Source of the DNA: Ptiloglossa arizonensis
Lineage: Eukaryota; Arthropoda; Insecta; Hymenoptera; Colletidae
Length of the DNA: 64,000 bases
Assembly: GCF_051014685.1 (NCBI RefSeq)
Contig: NW_027478401.1
Location: 1,488,001 to 1,552,000, forward strand
Reading direction: 5' to 3'
This document shows, piece by piece, positions 43,701-52,723 of this stretch; the stretch's first letter is position 1; the number at the start of each line of letters is the position of its first letter. The position numbers and the translations under genes are program-made. The notes beneath the pieces are model-generated. The model searched no databases. It was given only the letters and a program-made list of their open reading frames with translations, and was not told the DNA's origin.

Positions 43701-45280
43701 ACGCAGAAACTAAGAAAGAAAAGGAGAAACGAAGGAAGAAATGGAGAAGCGAACAAAGAAACGGAGAAACGAAGAAAGAAACGGAGAAACGAAGAATGAA
43801 ACGGAGAAACGGAGAAATAAATGGAGAAACAAAGATATAAACGGAGAAATGAAGAAAGAAACGGAGAAACGAAAAAAAGAAACGGAGAAATAAATGGAGA
43901 AACGAAGAAATAAACCGAGAAACGGAGAAAGAAACGGAGATACGAAGAAAGAAACGGAGAAACGATCAAAGAAACGGAGAAACGAAGAAGGAAACAGAGA
44001 AACGAACAAAGAAACGCCGAAACGAAGAATGAACGGGGGAAAGAAGAAAGAAACGGAGAAACGAAGAAAGAAACGGAGAAACGAACAAGGAGACGGAGAA
44101 ACGAACAATGAAACGAAGACACGGAGAAAAAAATGGAGAAAAGAACGAAGAAACGGAGAAACGAACAAAGAAACGGAGAAACGGAGAAATAAATGGAGAA
44201 ACGGAGAAAGAAACGGAGAAACGAAGAAACGGAGAAATAAATGGGGAAATGAAGAAATAAACGGAGAAACGAACAAAGAAACGGAGAAACGAAGAAAGAA
44301 ACGGAGAAACGAAGAATGAAACGGAGAAACGGAGAAATAAATGGAGAAACGAAGATATAAACGAAGTAACGAAGAAAGAAACGAAGAAACGAAGAAAGAA
44401 ACGGAGAATCGGAGAAATAAATGGAGAAACGAAGAAATAAACCGAAAAACGGGGAAAGAAGTGGAGAAACGAACAAAGAAACGGAGAAACGAAGAATGAA
44501 ACGTAGAAACGAAGAAAGAAACGGAGAAGCGAAGAAAGAAACGGAGAAACGAACAAAGAAACGGAGAAACGAAGAAAGAAACGGAGAAACGAAGAAAGAA
44601 ACGGAGGAACGAAGAAAGAAACGGAGAAATGAAGAAACGATGAAAGAAACGGAGAAACGAAGAAAGAAACGGAGAAACGAAGAAAGAAACGGAGAAACGA
44701 AGAAAGAAACGGAGAAACCAAGAAAGAAACGGTGATACGACGAAAGAAACGGAGAAACGAAGAAAGAAACGGAGAAACGGAGAAAGAAACGGTGATACGA
44801 CGAAAGAAACGGAGAAACGAAGAAAGAAACGGAGAAACGGAGAAATGAATGGAGAAACGAAGAAATAAACGGAGAAGCGAAGAAAAAAACGGAGAAGCAA
44901 AGAAAAAAACGGAGAAACGAACAAAGAAACGGAGAAACGAAGAAAGAAACGGAGAAACGAACAAAGAAACGGAGAAACGAAGAAAGAAACGGAGAAACGA
45001 AGAAAGAGACGGAGAAACGAAGAAAGAAACGGACAAACGAAGAAAGAAACGGAGAAACGAAGAAAGAGACGGAGAAACGAAGAAAGAAACGGAGAAACGA
45101 AGAATGAAACGGAGAAACGAAGAAAGAAACGGAGAAACGAAGAAACGATGAAAGAAACGGAGAAACGAAGAAAGAAACGGAGAAACGAAGAAAGAAACGG
45201 GGAAACCAAGAATGAAACGGTGATACGAAGAAATAAATGGAGAAACGAAGAAATAAACGGAGAAAGGAAGAAAGAAACGG
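37795..45280 (+). repeat. Nested near-identical duplications of 1468 bp and about 2940 bp
   Basis: A segment starting near 37795 is repeated at an offset of 1468 bp (37801 matches 39269, 39024 matches 40492), and the match ends near 39262/40730. A longer segment, about 39760-42240, then recurs at about 42700-45190 with an offset near 2940 bp; shared landmarks include an unusual AAATATAATAAATGG interruption (near 38345, 39813 and 42754) and GGGGAAACC units. No difference was noticed by eye over long stretches. Recent duplication is likely, though assembly collapse or expansion cannot be excluded. Confidence 0.75.
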
Positions 45281-45417
45281 AGAAACGAAGAAAGAAACGG
45301 ACAATCGAAGAAAGAAGCGGAGAATCGGAGAAATAAATGGAGAAACGAAGAAATAAACCGACAAACGGAGAAAGAAACGGAGAAACGAAGAAAGAAACGG
45401 AGAAACGAAGAAAGAGA

Positions 45418-45615
45418 CGTTTCTCCGTTTCTCCGTTTCCCCGTTTCTCGGGTTCTCCGTTTCTCCGTTTCTCCGTTTCTCGGTTTATCCGATTCTCCGT
45501 TTCTCCGATTCTCCGTATCTCCGTTTCTCCGATTCTCCGTTTCTCGGTTTCTCCGTTTTTCCGTCTCTCGGTTTCTCCGTTTCTCGGTTTCTCCGTTTCT
45601 CCGTTTCTCGGTTTT
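45418..45615 (-). repeat. Octamer GTTTCTCC run at the array strand switch
   Basis: About 25 octamers of GTTTCTCC and close variants (GTTTCTCG, GATTCTCC, GTATCTCC, GTTTTTCC) occupy the junction between the two orientations. No dodecamer part is present until the first TTTCTTTC unit near 45620. The octamer equals half of the satellite unit. Confidence 0.85.
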
Positions 45616-46663
45616 TCCGTTTCTTTCTTCGTTTCTCCGTTTCTTTCTTCGTTTCTCCGTTTCTTTCTTCGTTTCTCCGTTTCTTTCTTCGTTTCCCGCT
45701 TCTTTCTTCGTTTCTCCGTTCCTTTGTTCGTTTCTCCGTTTCTTTCTTTATTTCTCCGTTTCTTTGTTCGTTTCTCCGTTTATTTCTTCATTTCTCCATT
45801 TATTTCTCCGATTCTCCGTTTCTTTCTTCGTTTCTCCGTTTACTTGTTCGTTTCTCCATTTATTTCTCCGTTTCTCCGTTACTTTGTCCGTTTCTCCGTT
45901 TCTTTGTTCGTTCCTCTGTTTTTTGGTCGTTTCTCCGTTTCTCCGTTTCATTGTTCGATTCTCCGTTTCTTTGTTCGTTTCTCCGTTTCTTTGTTCGTTT
46001 CTCCGTTTCATTGTTCGATTCTCCGTTTCTTTGTTCGTTTCTCTGTTTTTTGGTCGTTTCACCGTTTCTTTGTTCGTTTCTCCGTTTCATTGTTCGATTC
46101 TCCGTTTCTTTGTTCGTTTCTCCGTTTCTTTGTTCGTTTCTCCGTTTCTTTGTTCGTTTCTCCGTTTCTTTCTCCGTTTCTCGGATTATTTCTTCGTTTC
46201 TCCATTTATTTCTCCGATTCTCCGTTTTTTTCTTTGTTTCTCCGTTTCTTTCTTCGTTTCTAGGTTTCTTTCTTCGTTTCTCCGTTTCTTTCATCGTTTC
46301 TCCGTTTCTTCGCTCGTTTCTCCGTTCCTTTCTTCGTTTCTCCGTTTATTTCTTCGTTTCTCCATTTATTTCTCCGTTTCTCCGTTTCTTTGTTCGTTTC
46401 TCCGTTTGTTCCTCCGTTTCTCCGTTTCTTTCTTCGTTTGTCCGATTCGTTGTTCGTTTCTCTGTTTGTTTCTTCGTTTCTCCATTTATTTCTCCGTTTC
46501 TCCGTTTCTTTGCTCGTTTCTCCGCTCCTTTCTTCGTTTCTCCGTTTCATTCTTCGTTTCTGCGTTTCATTGTTCGTTTGTCCGTTTCTTTCTTCGTTTC
46601 TTCGTTTCTTTCTTCATTTCTCCGTTTCTTTCTTCGTTTCTCCGTTTCTTCCTTCGTTTCATC

Positions 46664-46692
46664 GTTTCTCCGTTTCTCCGTTTCTCCGTTTC
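46664..46692 (-). repeat. Octamer run left of the mitochondrial insert
   Basis: Three and a half copies of GTTTCTCC close the inverted array immediately before GATTAAATGATTA and the mitochondrial DNA. The same octamer run followed by the same 13-mer is found on the right side of the insert (54761-54909). Confidence 0.9.
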
Positions 46693-46705
46693 GATTAAAT
46701 GATTA
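46693..46705 (+). other. 13-bp GATTAAATGATTA, left copy
   Basis: GATTAAATGATTA lies directly between the octamer run and the AT-rich mitochondrial sequence. An identical copy at 54897-54909 lies directly after the second octamer run. Its AAATGATTA part also occurs in a dispersed host repeat near 59440, so it is probably host DNA duplicated at the insertion site. Confidence 0.75.
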
Positions 46706-46729
46706 TAATATTTATAATTTCTATTATAA

Positions 46730-47516
46730 ATCATTTGATCTATAGTTAAATTAGACACTATTACTCTAAATACATATTTAATATATTTTTTAATCTCTTT
46801 AGCCTCCAGAAGAATTTTATTTATACTATTTACTATATATAATAATTTACACATAATCGAAAAGAAATCTAATTATTTATTAATAATAATTATCTTTTTT
46901 TCACTTATCTTAAAAATTGGGATGTACTCTTTTAATGTTCGATTCATTTCTTTAATTTATTCATTAAATTGAATTAATCTATTCTTTATAATAACTTTAA
47001 TAAAATTAATCCCTATAATTATTATAGAACTCGTATTAAAATTTAATAATGAAATTTATTTTATTTGCCTTATCAATGTAATTATTGCCCCTATCATTTG
47101 CTTAAATAAAAAAACCAATCAAAATAATTATAGGATATTCATCTGTTATACAAACATCTATTATAGTTATTTTATTAATAATTAACAAAAATACATTTTT
47201 AACATATTTCATTTTATATTCAATAATTTGTTCAATTTTAATTTGTATATTTAAAATAATAAAGATTAATTCTTCTTCCTTATTTAATATATTAACCTCT
47301 AATAAAAGAAAAATTATTTTATACTCAATAATTATTATGTACACAAATTTCCCACCTATAGCACTCTTTATACTGAAATGAATCGTCCTAGAAACATTAA
47401 TAAATTCAAGAATAAAATTTATACTTTTAATAATTGTATATCTTTTTATAAGATTAATTACATCATGAAATTATTTAAATATATCCTTGTTATATTTTTT
47501 CCCTTCAATTAAATAA
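46730..47516 (+). pseudogene. ND2: ND2, 5' truncated and frameshifted NUMT copy
   Basis: NADH dehydrogenase subunit 2 of respiratory complex I, a hydrophobic inner-membrane proton-pumping subunit. With the mitochondrial code the reading frame gives YFLMSLASS and LKIGMYSFN near the left end, the positions of conserved ND2 motifs. It ends with FPPMALFMLKW and a C-terminus at TAA 47514-47516. The start is missing: upstream sequence in this frame is closed by TAA at 46727 and the array begins soon after, so roughly 45 or more N-terminal residues are absent. The first part (to about 47105) and the last part (from about 47115) lie in different frames. They meet at a run of seven A at 47108-47114, where one extra base would explain the shift. 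The rest matches ND2 in length and order. Confidence 0.82.
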
Positions 47517-47634
47517 AAAATATATAACTAAATTAACCTTAATTTTCTAAACTATTATCTATTTATAACTTTTTTAATATCTATATTTATATTTATGATC
47601 TACTGGTTATATTAATTTTTATCATAATTAATAT
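47517..47634 (+). other. ND2-COX1 spacer lacking recognisable tRNA-Trp, -Cys and -Tyr
   Basis: Insect mtDNA normally has tRNA-Trp, tRNA-Cys and tRNA-Tyr here, about 190-200 bp in total. This spacer is 118 bp, very AT-rich, and I could not fold a convincing cloverleaf with anticodon TCA, GCA or GTA on either strand. The genes may be moved, deleted or decayed. Confidence 0.5.
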
Positions 47635-49159
<1,525 letters not shown>

Positions 49160-49164
<5 letters not shown>

Positions 49165-49224
49165 TATGGCAGATTAGTGCATGAATTTAAGATTCATTTA
49201 TAAAATTTAATATTTTTATTGAAA
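49160..49224 (+). tRNA. trnL2: tRNA-Leu(UUR), mitochondrial copy
   Basis: The sequence TTAATATGGCAGATTAGTGC and the following anticodon arm with TAA in the loop are the hallmark of insect tRNA-Leu(UUR). It sits in its usual place between COX1 and COX2, overlaps the COX1 stop codon and ends next to the COX2 start. The acceptor stem has one mismatch. Confidence 0.9.
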
Positions 49225-49908
49225 ATGTCCCATTGAAAAATAATTAATTTCCAAGACCCCAATTCGCCATATGCCGATAATTTAAATCTTTTTCACAACT
49301 TCACAATAATTATAATAATTATAATCTCTTCATTAACTCTAATAATTATGTTAGATATTTTTACTAATAAATTTATCAATCGATTTTTACTTAAAAATCA
49401 TCATATTGAAATTGTATGAACTTTACTCCCAATAATAATTTTAGGAGTAATTGCACTTCCTTCTTTAAAAACCCTATATTTTATTGATGAACTATGAATA
49501 CCCGTATACTTAACAATCAAATCAATTGGGCACCAATAATATTGATCCTATGAATACCCAGAATTTAATAATTTAAATTTTGACTCCTATATAGATAAAG
49601 ATTTAAATAATATTTACATTTTTCGTCTCCTAGACGTAGATAATCGAATAATTATTCCATCTAATACACTAATTCGAATATTAACAACATCAAACGACGT
49701 AATTCACTCTTGAACTGTTCTGTCTTTAGGCTTAAAAATAGACTCAGTACCAGGGCGAATTAACCAAATAAATTTAATTACTAATCGACCTGGAGTATTT
49801 TTCGGACAATGTTCTGAAATTTGCGGAGCTAATCACAGATTTATGCCAATTGTTGTGGAAAGAACTAATTATTCAAACTTTATTAATTGAATTAACAACC
49901 AAAATTAA
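49225..49908 (+). pseudogene. COX2: COX2, full length but with an internal TAA (NUMT copy)
   Basis: Cytochrome c oxidase subunit II, which carries the CuA centre that accepts electrons from cytochrome c. The frame from ATG 49225 to TAA 49906 has 228 codons, the usual insect length. Two transmembrane helices near the N-terminus are followed by the CuA domain, with [13 protein letters not shown] intact (both cysteines, histidine and methionine). Codon 105 (49537-49539) is TAA in place of the first tryptophan codon TGA of the GHQWYWSYEY aromatic motif, a G-to-A change. This would remove the entire CuA domain. No frameshift is present. The gene follows tRNA-Leu directly and precedes tRNA-Lys, as in the standard insect order. 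Confidence 0.94.
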
Positions 49909-49946
49909 ATTTTAACCTACTCATATATTATTTAATTAAATCAAAT

Positions 49947-50012
49947 CATTAGATGTCTGACAAAAGAATTGATATTTTAAATCAAATTATAGTAATAAAT
50001 TACTTCTAATGA
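49947..50012 (+). tRNA. trnK: tRNA-Lys (anticodon TTT), mitochondrial copy
   Basis: A perfect 7-bp acceptor stem CATTAGA/TCTAATG encloses a cloverleaf with anticodon TTT in the loop of GATATTTTAAATC. It lies after COX2 in the usual insect position. A TTT rather than CTT anticodon is found in a number of Hymenoptera. Confidence 0.9.
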
Positions 50013-50026
50013 TTAAATAAACCTAA

Positions 50027-50091
50027 TTAAAATTAGTTAAATCTATAACATTAAATTGTCATTTTAAAATTATTACAAAATAATATTTTTG
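50027..50091 (+). tRNA. trnD: tRNA-Asp (anticodon GTC), mitochondrial copy
   Basis: The D-arm TAGTTAAATCTATAAC and an anticodon loop with GTC at 50058-50060 identify tRNA-Asp between tRNA-Lys and ATP8. The acceptor stem is weak, with one wobble and one mismatch. It is followed by a 57-bp spacer holding a hairpin, AATTTGAT/ATCAAATT, near 50111-50131. Confidence 0.82.
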
Positions 50092-50148
50092 TCATAAAAT
50101 AAAATAAATATAATTTGATTTTTAATCAAATTAAAAACTTACCTTCTT

Positions 50149-50328
50149 ATGAAAATATATATACATTTCATCCCTCAAATAATACCCCTTCACTGATCAT
50201 CTTTATATTTAACTATTCTAATCTTATTAATTATTATACTTTCAAATATTTATTCTATCAACATTAATAAAATAAAATTATTGACAATAAAAAAATTTTA
50301 CCTGAATAATTGAACAAATATATGATAA
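50149..50328 (+). pseudogene. ATP8: ATP8, open reading frame in NUMT
   Basis: ATP synthase subunit 8, a small membrane protein of the F0 stator. The frame reads MKMYMHFIPQMMPLHWSS and ends at TAA 50326; IPQMMP is the family signature. The annotated ATG gives 59 residues. A start at ATA 50161, nearer the signature, is equally plausible. One membrane helix follows the signature. The ORF is intact under the mitochondrial code but is part of the nuclear insertion, and its in-frame TGA codons would stop nuclear translation. Confidence 0.85.
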
Positions 50329-50995
50329 ATGATATCAAACTTATTTTCTATTTTTGACCCATCGACAAGAAATAATTTATCATTAAATTGATTTAGACTT
50401 ACACTGCCATTCATTTTTATCCCAATAAAATTTTGAGTTCTAAATTCACGATATCAAACATTTTGAAACATATATTTAAAATTTTTACACTCAGAATTTA
50501 AAATCTTGACAAAAAAAAACTTTACTAAAAATTTACTAATCTTTAACAGACTTATATTTATAATCCTATTTTTTAATTTTTTAGGATTATTCCCATACAT
50601 TTTTACCCCTTCAAGACATGTATCAATTAATTTATCTATATCATTATTTATATGAATTAGATTTATAATTTTTGGGTGGACTATCAATGCTAAAAAAATA
50701 TTTATTCATCTAGTACCAAGAAATACCCCCTTTATATTAATAAATTTTATAGTATTAATTGAAACAATTAGAAACATTATTCGACCCTGAACATTAACTA
50801 TTCGATTAACAGCTAATATACTAGCAGGGCATCTTCTACTACCTTTATTAGGCTCAACTGTTAGAAAATTTCTAATTTGGATACCTTTTACAATTTTAAT
50901 TCAAAACATATTATTTATTTTAGAAATTTCAGTCTCCTTAATTCAAATATACGTATTTATTATTTTATTAACCCTATATTTTAATGAATCAAATT
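50329..50995 (+). pseudogene. ATP6: ATP6, open reading frame in NUMT
   Basis: ATP synthase subunit a, the proton-channel subunit of F0. It starts at ATG 50329 (MMSNLFSIFDPSTS) directly after the ATP8 stop and reads 222 codons without interruption. The conserved RLTANMLAGHLLLPLLG helix, which bears the essential arginine, is present. There is no complete stop codon: the frame ends in a single T at 50995 next to the COX3 ATG. This fits the common mitochondrial arrangement in which polyadenylation completes TAA after cleavage of the transcript. Alternatively one base of an original TAATG overlap has been lost. Confidence 0.92.
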
Positions 50996-51781
50996 ATGAA
51001 AATATTTACGCATCCTTACCACATAGTTACCCCAAGACCATGACCTTTAATTACTTCTATAAATATTATAAATTTATTTATAAGATTAATTTTATTCACA
51101 AATTCAAAACTTTTTACCCTATTAGTAACAAATCCATGTATATTAATTACTTGCTTATCATTATGATGACGTGATACCATTCGAGAAAGAACACTTCAAG
51201 GATTTCACTCTCAATCAATTCATTCTATATTAAAAATAAGTGTATTATTATTTATAATTTCTGAACTAGTTTTCTTTATTTCTTTTTTTTGGACATATAT
51301 TCATAACTCAATTTCCCCAAGAATTGAAGTAGGTATAAATTGACCCCCTATATCAATTAAAATACTAAATCCATTTGATATCCCATTATTAAATTCTATC
51401 ATTTTAATTTCCTTCGGATTTACATTAACCTTAAGGCATAATTTTCTTTTGTTAGAAAATAAAATTTATAGAAAAATTTATCTTTTATACACATGATTAT
51501 TAAGTATAATTTTTATAAGTCTTCAATTTAATGAATATAAACAATCTTCTTTTTCTATAAATGATGGGATTTTTGGATCAATTTTTTACATAGCAACAGG
51601 ATTCCATGGATTACATGTTTTAATTGGGGGCTTTATATTATCAATTATTATAATTCGAATAAATAATAATCACTTTTCTTCAATTCGTCATTTCAATTTT
51701 ACAGCTGCTATCTGATTCTGACATTTTGTAGATGTTGTATGATTATTTCTATATATAATAATTTACTGATGAATATATTAA
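50996..51781 (+). pseudogene. COX3: COX3, intact reading frame in NUMT
   Basis: Cytochrome c oxidase subunit III, a seven-helix accessory core subunit of complex IV. ATG 50996 to TAA 51779 gives 262 codons, the normal insect length, with no stop or frameshift under the mitochondrial code. Recognisable motifs are HPYHMVTPSPWPL at the start, SLWWRDTIRESTLQGFH, TGFHGLHVLIGG and HFVDVVWLFLYMMIYWW at the end. It abuts ATP6 upstream and a tRNA-Gly-like gene downstream. Its good condition beside broken COX1 and COX2 suggests a fairly young insertion. It has many TGA tryptophan codons and is not expressible by the nucleus. Confidence 0.94.
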
Positions 51782-51788
51782 TATAAAA

Positions 51789-51850
51789 TAAATATAATAA
51801 ATAATTATATTTAACTTATAATTAAATTTTTATTGTTTAAATATATTTAA
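51789..51850 (+). tRNA. trnG: tRNA-Gly position, anticodon altered to TAT
   Basis: An 8-bp acceptor stem TAAATATA/TATATTTA encloses a fold with anticodon stem TTTAA/TTAAA and loop CTTATAA. The gene between COX3 and ND3 should be tRNA-Gly with TCC, but the loop gives TAT at 51817-51819, two changes from TCC. Whether this happened in the nucleus or existed in the mitochondrial source is not known. Confidence 0.65.
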
Positions 51851-51854
51851 AACG

Positions 51855-52200
51855 ATTCATATTTTCATTAAAATAATAATTATTCTAATTATTCCCATAA
51901 TTATTTTTATTGCAAATCACTTATTTTCATTAACCAATTTTAAAAATCGCGAAAAAATTTCTCCTTTCGAATGTGGATTTGACCCACTATCAGAAAATCG
52001 CCTACCATTTTCCATTAATTTTTATTTAATTGCTTTAATCTTTTTAATTTTCGATATCGAAATTATATTAATTGTTCCTATAATCACTACTCTTAATAAA
52101 TATTATGAAATAACCACTTTTTATTCTTTTATTTCTATCATCTGAATTCCACTATTGACCCCCTGACTAGAATGATACATAAAATTTCTAAAATGACACT
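51855..52200 (+). pseudogene. ND3: ND3, open reading frame in NUMT
   Basis: NADH dehydrogenase subunit 3, a small complex I membrane subunit with a loop that senses the active/deactive state. From ATT 51855 the frame reads 115 codons. It keeps the signature SPFECGFDP with its conserved cysteine, followed by [21 protein letters not shown]. It ends with a single T at 52200 directly before tRNA-Asn, consistent with a stop completed by polyadenylation. No lesion was found. Confidence 0.9.
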
Positions 52201-52266
52201 TTAATTGAAACCAAAATAGAGGTAAATTATTGTTAATAATTTCATTGAATTAAATCTCCAATTAAT
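52201..52266 (+). tRNA. trnN: tRNA-Asn (anticodon GTT), mitochondrial copy
   Basis: A perfect acceptor stem TTAATTG/CAATTAA, D-stem ACC/GGT and an anticodon arm ATTATTGTTAATAAT with GTT identify tRNA-Asn. It directly follows ND3, where tRNA-Ala and tRNA-Arg would come first in the ancestral insect order. Confidence 0.9.
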
Positions 52267-52276
52267 TGCATATTGT

Positions 52277-52347
52277 ACTATATATTGTAGTATAATACAA
52301 AATAATTAATTTCGAATTAATAGCTTGATTTAATAAATCATATATAT
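52277..52347 (+). tRNA. trnR: tRNA-Arg (anticodon TCG), mitochondrial copy
   Basis: The anticodon stem ATTAA/TTAAT carries loop TTTCGAA with TCG at 52312-52314. A D-stem TGTA/TACA and a T-stem TGATT/AATCA are visible. The acceptor end is blurred by a run of TA repeats, so the 3' end is approximate. The sequence is repeated 63 bp downstream. Confidence 0.72.
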
Positions 52348-52410
52348 ATATAGTATAATAAAATATAATTAATTTCCAATTAATAGCTTGATTTAATAAA
52401 TATATATATA
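52340..52410 (+). tRNA. Second tRNA of a 63-bp tandem pair, anticodon TCC
   Basis: A copy of the preceding tRNA at an exact offset of 63 bp shares TAGTATAATA, AATTAATTTC and AATTAATAGCTTGATTTAATAAAT. Its anticodon loop is TTTCCAA, giving TCC (glycine) instead of TCG, and its 5' half resembles tRNA-Gly. It is either a decaying duplicate of tRNA-Arg or a glycine tRNA moved or remoulded here. Ends are approximate because of flanking TA repeats. Confidence 0.55.
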
Positions 52411-52458
52411 TATATATTCTATACACCAATTTGGAGAGATATTTATTAATATATATAG

Positions 52459-52521
52459 TATTATAAAATCATTGATTTATCTTTATACTGAAAATATAAT
52501 ATTTTTATAAACCATATAAAC
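52459..52521 (-). tRNA. trnE: tRNA-Glu (anticodon TTC) on the reverse strand
   Basis: On the minus strand an anticodon stem TTATA/TATAA holds loop TTTTCAG with TTC, and a T-stem AAATC/GATTT follows. The acceptor stem is imperfect, about five of seven pairs. The ancestral insect tRNA-Glu lies on the other strand, so this gene is inverted if the call is right. Confidence 0.65.
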
Positions 52522-52524
52522 TTC

Positions 52525-52583
52525 GGTATTAGTTAAATTATAAAACTTAATTTGTTATTAAAAATCAATAATGAAATTATACC
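52525..52583 (+). tRNA. Degenerate tRNA, anticodon TGT (possibly tRNA-Ala or tRNA-Thr)
   Basis: The acceptor stem GGTATTA/TTATACC has six of seven pairs, and an anticodon arm TTAA/TTAA encloses loop TTTGTTA, giving TGT. By position in the ND3-ND5 cluster it could be tRNA-Ala with TGC changed to TGT; by anticodon it would be tRNA-Thr. The D-arm is poor. Confidence 0.4.
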
Positions 52584-52599
52584 TATATTTTCATAATGT

Positions 52600-52657
52600 A
52601 GAAATAAAATGATTTTAATCATTTTAAAAGAATTAGAAATTCTTTTATTTTATTTCT
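52600..52657 (-). tRNA. trnS1: tRNA-Ser(AGN) (anticodon TCT) on the reverse strand
   Basis: On the minus strand an acceptor AGAAATA/TATTTCT, an anticodon arm AAAAGAA-TTTCTAA-TTCTTTT and a T-arm AAATGATT/AATCATTT are all well paired. No D-arm is present, which is the usual state of this tRNA in animals. It directly abuts tRNA-Phe. It is on the opposite strand from the ancestral insect position. Confidence 0.8.
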
Positions 52658-52723
52658 GTCTAAAAATACAAAATATGCATTATTCTAATATTTTCAATAT
52701 TATACTGTTTAAGCTATTTAAAC
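52658..52723 (-). tRNA. trnF: tRNA-Phe (anticodon GAA) on the reverse strand
   Basis: The minus strand reads GTTTAAATAGCTTAAAC at the 5' end, has an anticodon arm TAATA-TTGAAAA-TATTA with GAA, and closes with TTTAGAC pairing to GTTTAAA. It lies next to the ND5 3' end, its normal place and strand. Confidence 0.9.

Larger units (their letters stand above)
1..45417 (+). repeat. 20-bp tandem satellite array, at least 45 kb
   Basis: The whole stretch is built from a 20-bp unit, consensus GGAGAAACGAAGAAAGAAAC, which splits into an octamer GGAGAAAC and a dodecamer GAAGAAAGAAAC. Common variants carry AAATAAAT, AAATAAAC, AACAAAG or GGAGTAAC. Occasional extra octamers (GGAGAAACGGAGAAAC) shift the phase. 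The array starts before base 1, so its full length is unknown. At 20 bp per unit it holds over 2,000 copies here. The plus strand is almost pyrimidine-free apart from one C per octamer or dodecamer. Because the unit is not a multiple of three and its minus strand lacks stop codons, very long minus-strand reading frames arise in all three phases; they are a by-product of the repeat. No interruption by a gene or transposon was seen. Confidence 0.97.
45418..46692 (-). repeat. Inverted block of the 20-bp satellite
   Basis: From about 45418 the repeat switches strand: the plus strand now reads GTTTCTCCGTTTCTTTCTTC, the reverse complement of the main array. The switch is abrupt, at ...AAAGAGACGTTTCTCCG. 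The first about 200 bp (to about 45615) and the last 29 bp (46664-46692) consist of octamers GTTTCTCC with variants GTTTCTCG, GATTCTCC and TTTATCCG. The middle part has 20-bp units with variants such as TTTATTTC and TTTCTTTGTTCG. Confidence 0.95.

Noticed and set aside
29..45336. Plus-strand frames of a charged MEKRRNKRRNEERNGETKKE repeat
   Set aside because: They are the same satellite read on the other strand. The frames are broken wherever AAATAAAT-type units give stops, and there is no unique sequence or start context.
81..45364. Very long minus-strand open frames (up to about 3,150 codons) of a repeated FVSPFLSSFLRFFLRFSVS pattern
   Set aside because: The 20-bp unit has no stop on that strand, and since 20 is not a multiple of three the same peptide repeats in all three frames. 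Overlapping frames of equal quality, the lack of any non-repeat domain and the changes of unit phase all point to a by-product of the satellite.
1..45417. CRISPR-like array
   Set aside because: There is no repeat-spacer alternation; every unit is a variant of one 20-mer, and the organism is a eukaryote.
45764..46745. Frames crossing from the inverted array into the mitochondrial DNA
   Set aside because: They are repeat by-products that happen to read into ND2-flanking sequence. The ND2 frame itself is closed upstream at 46727.
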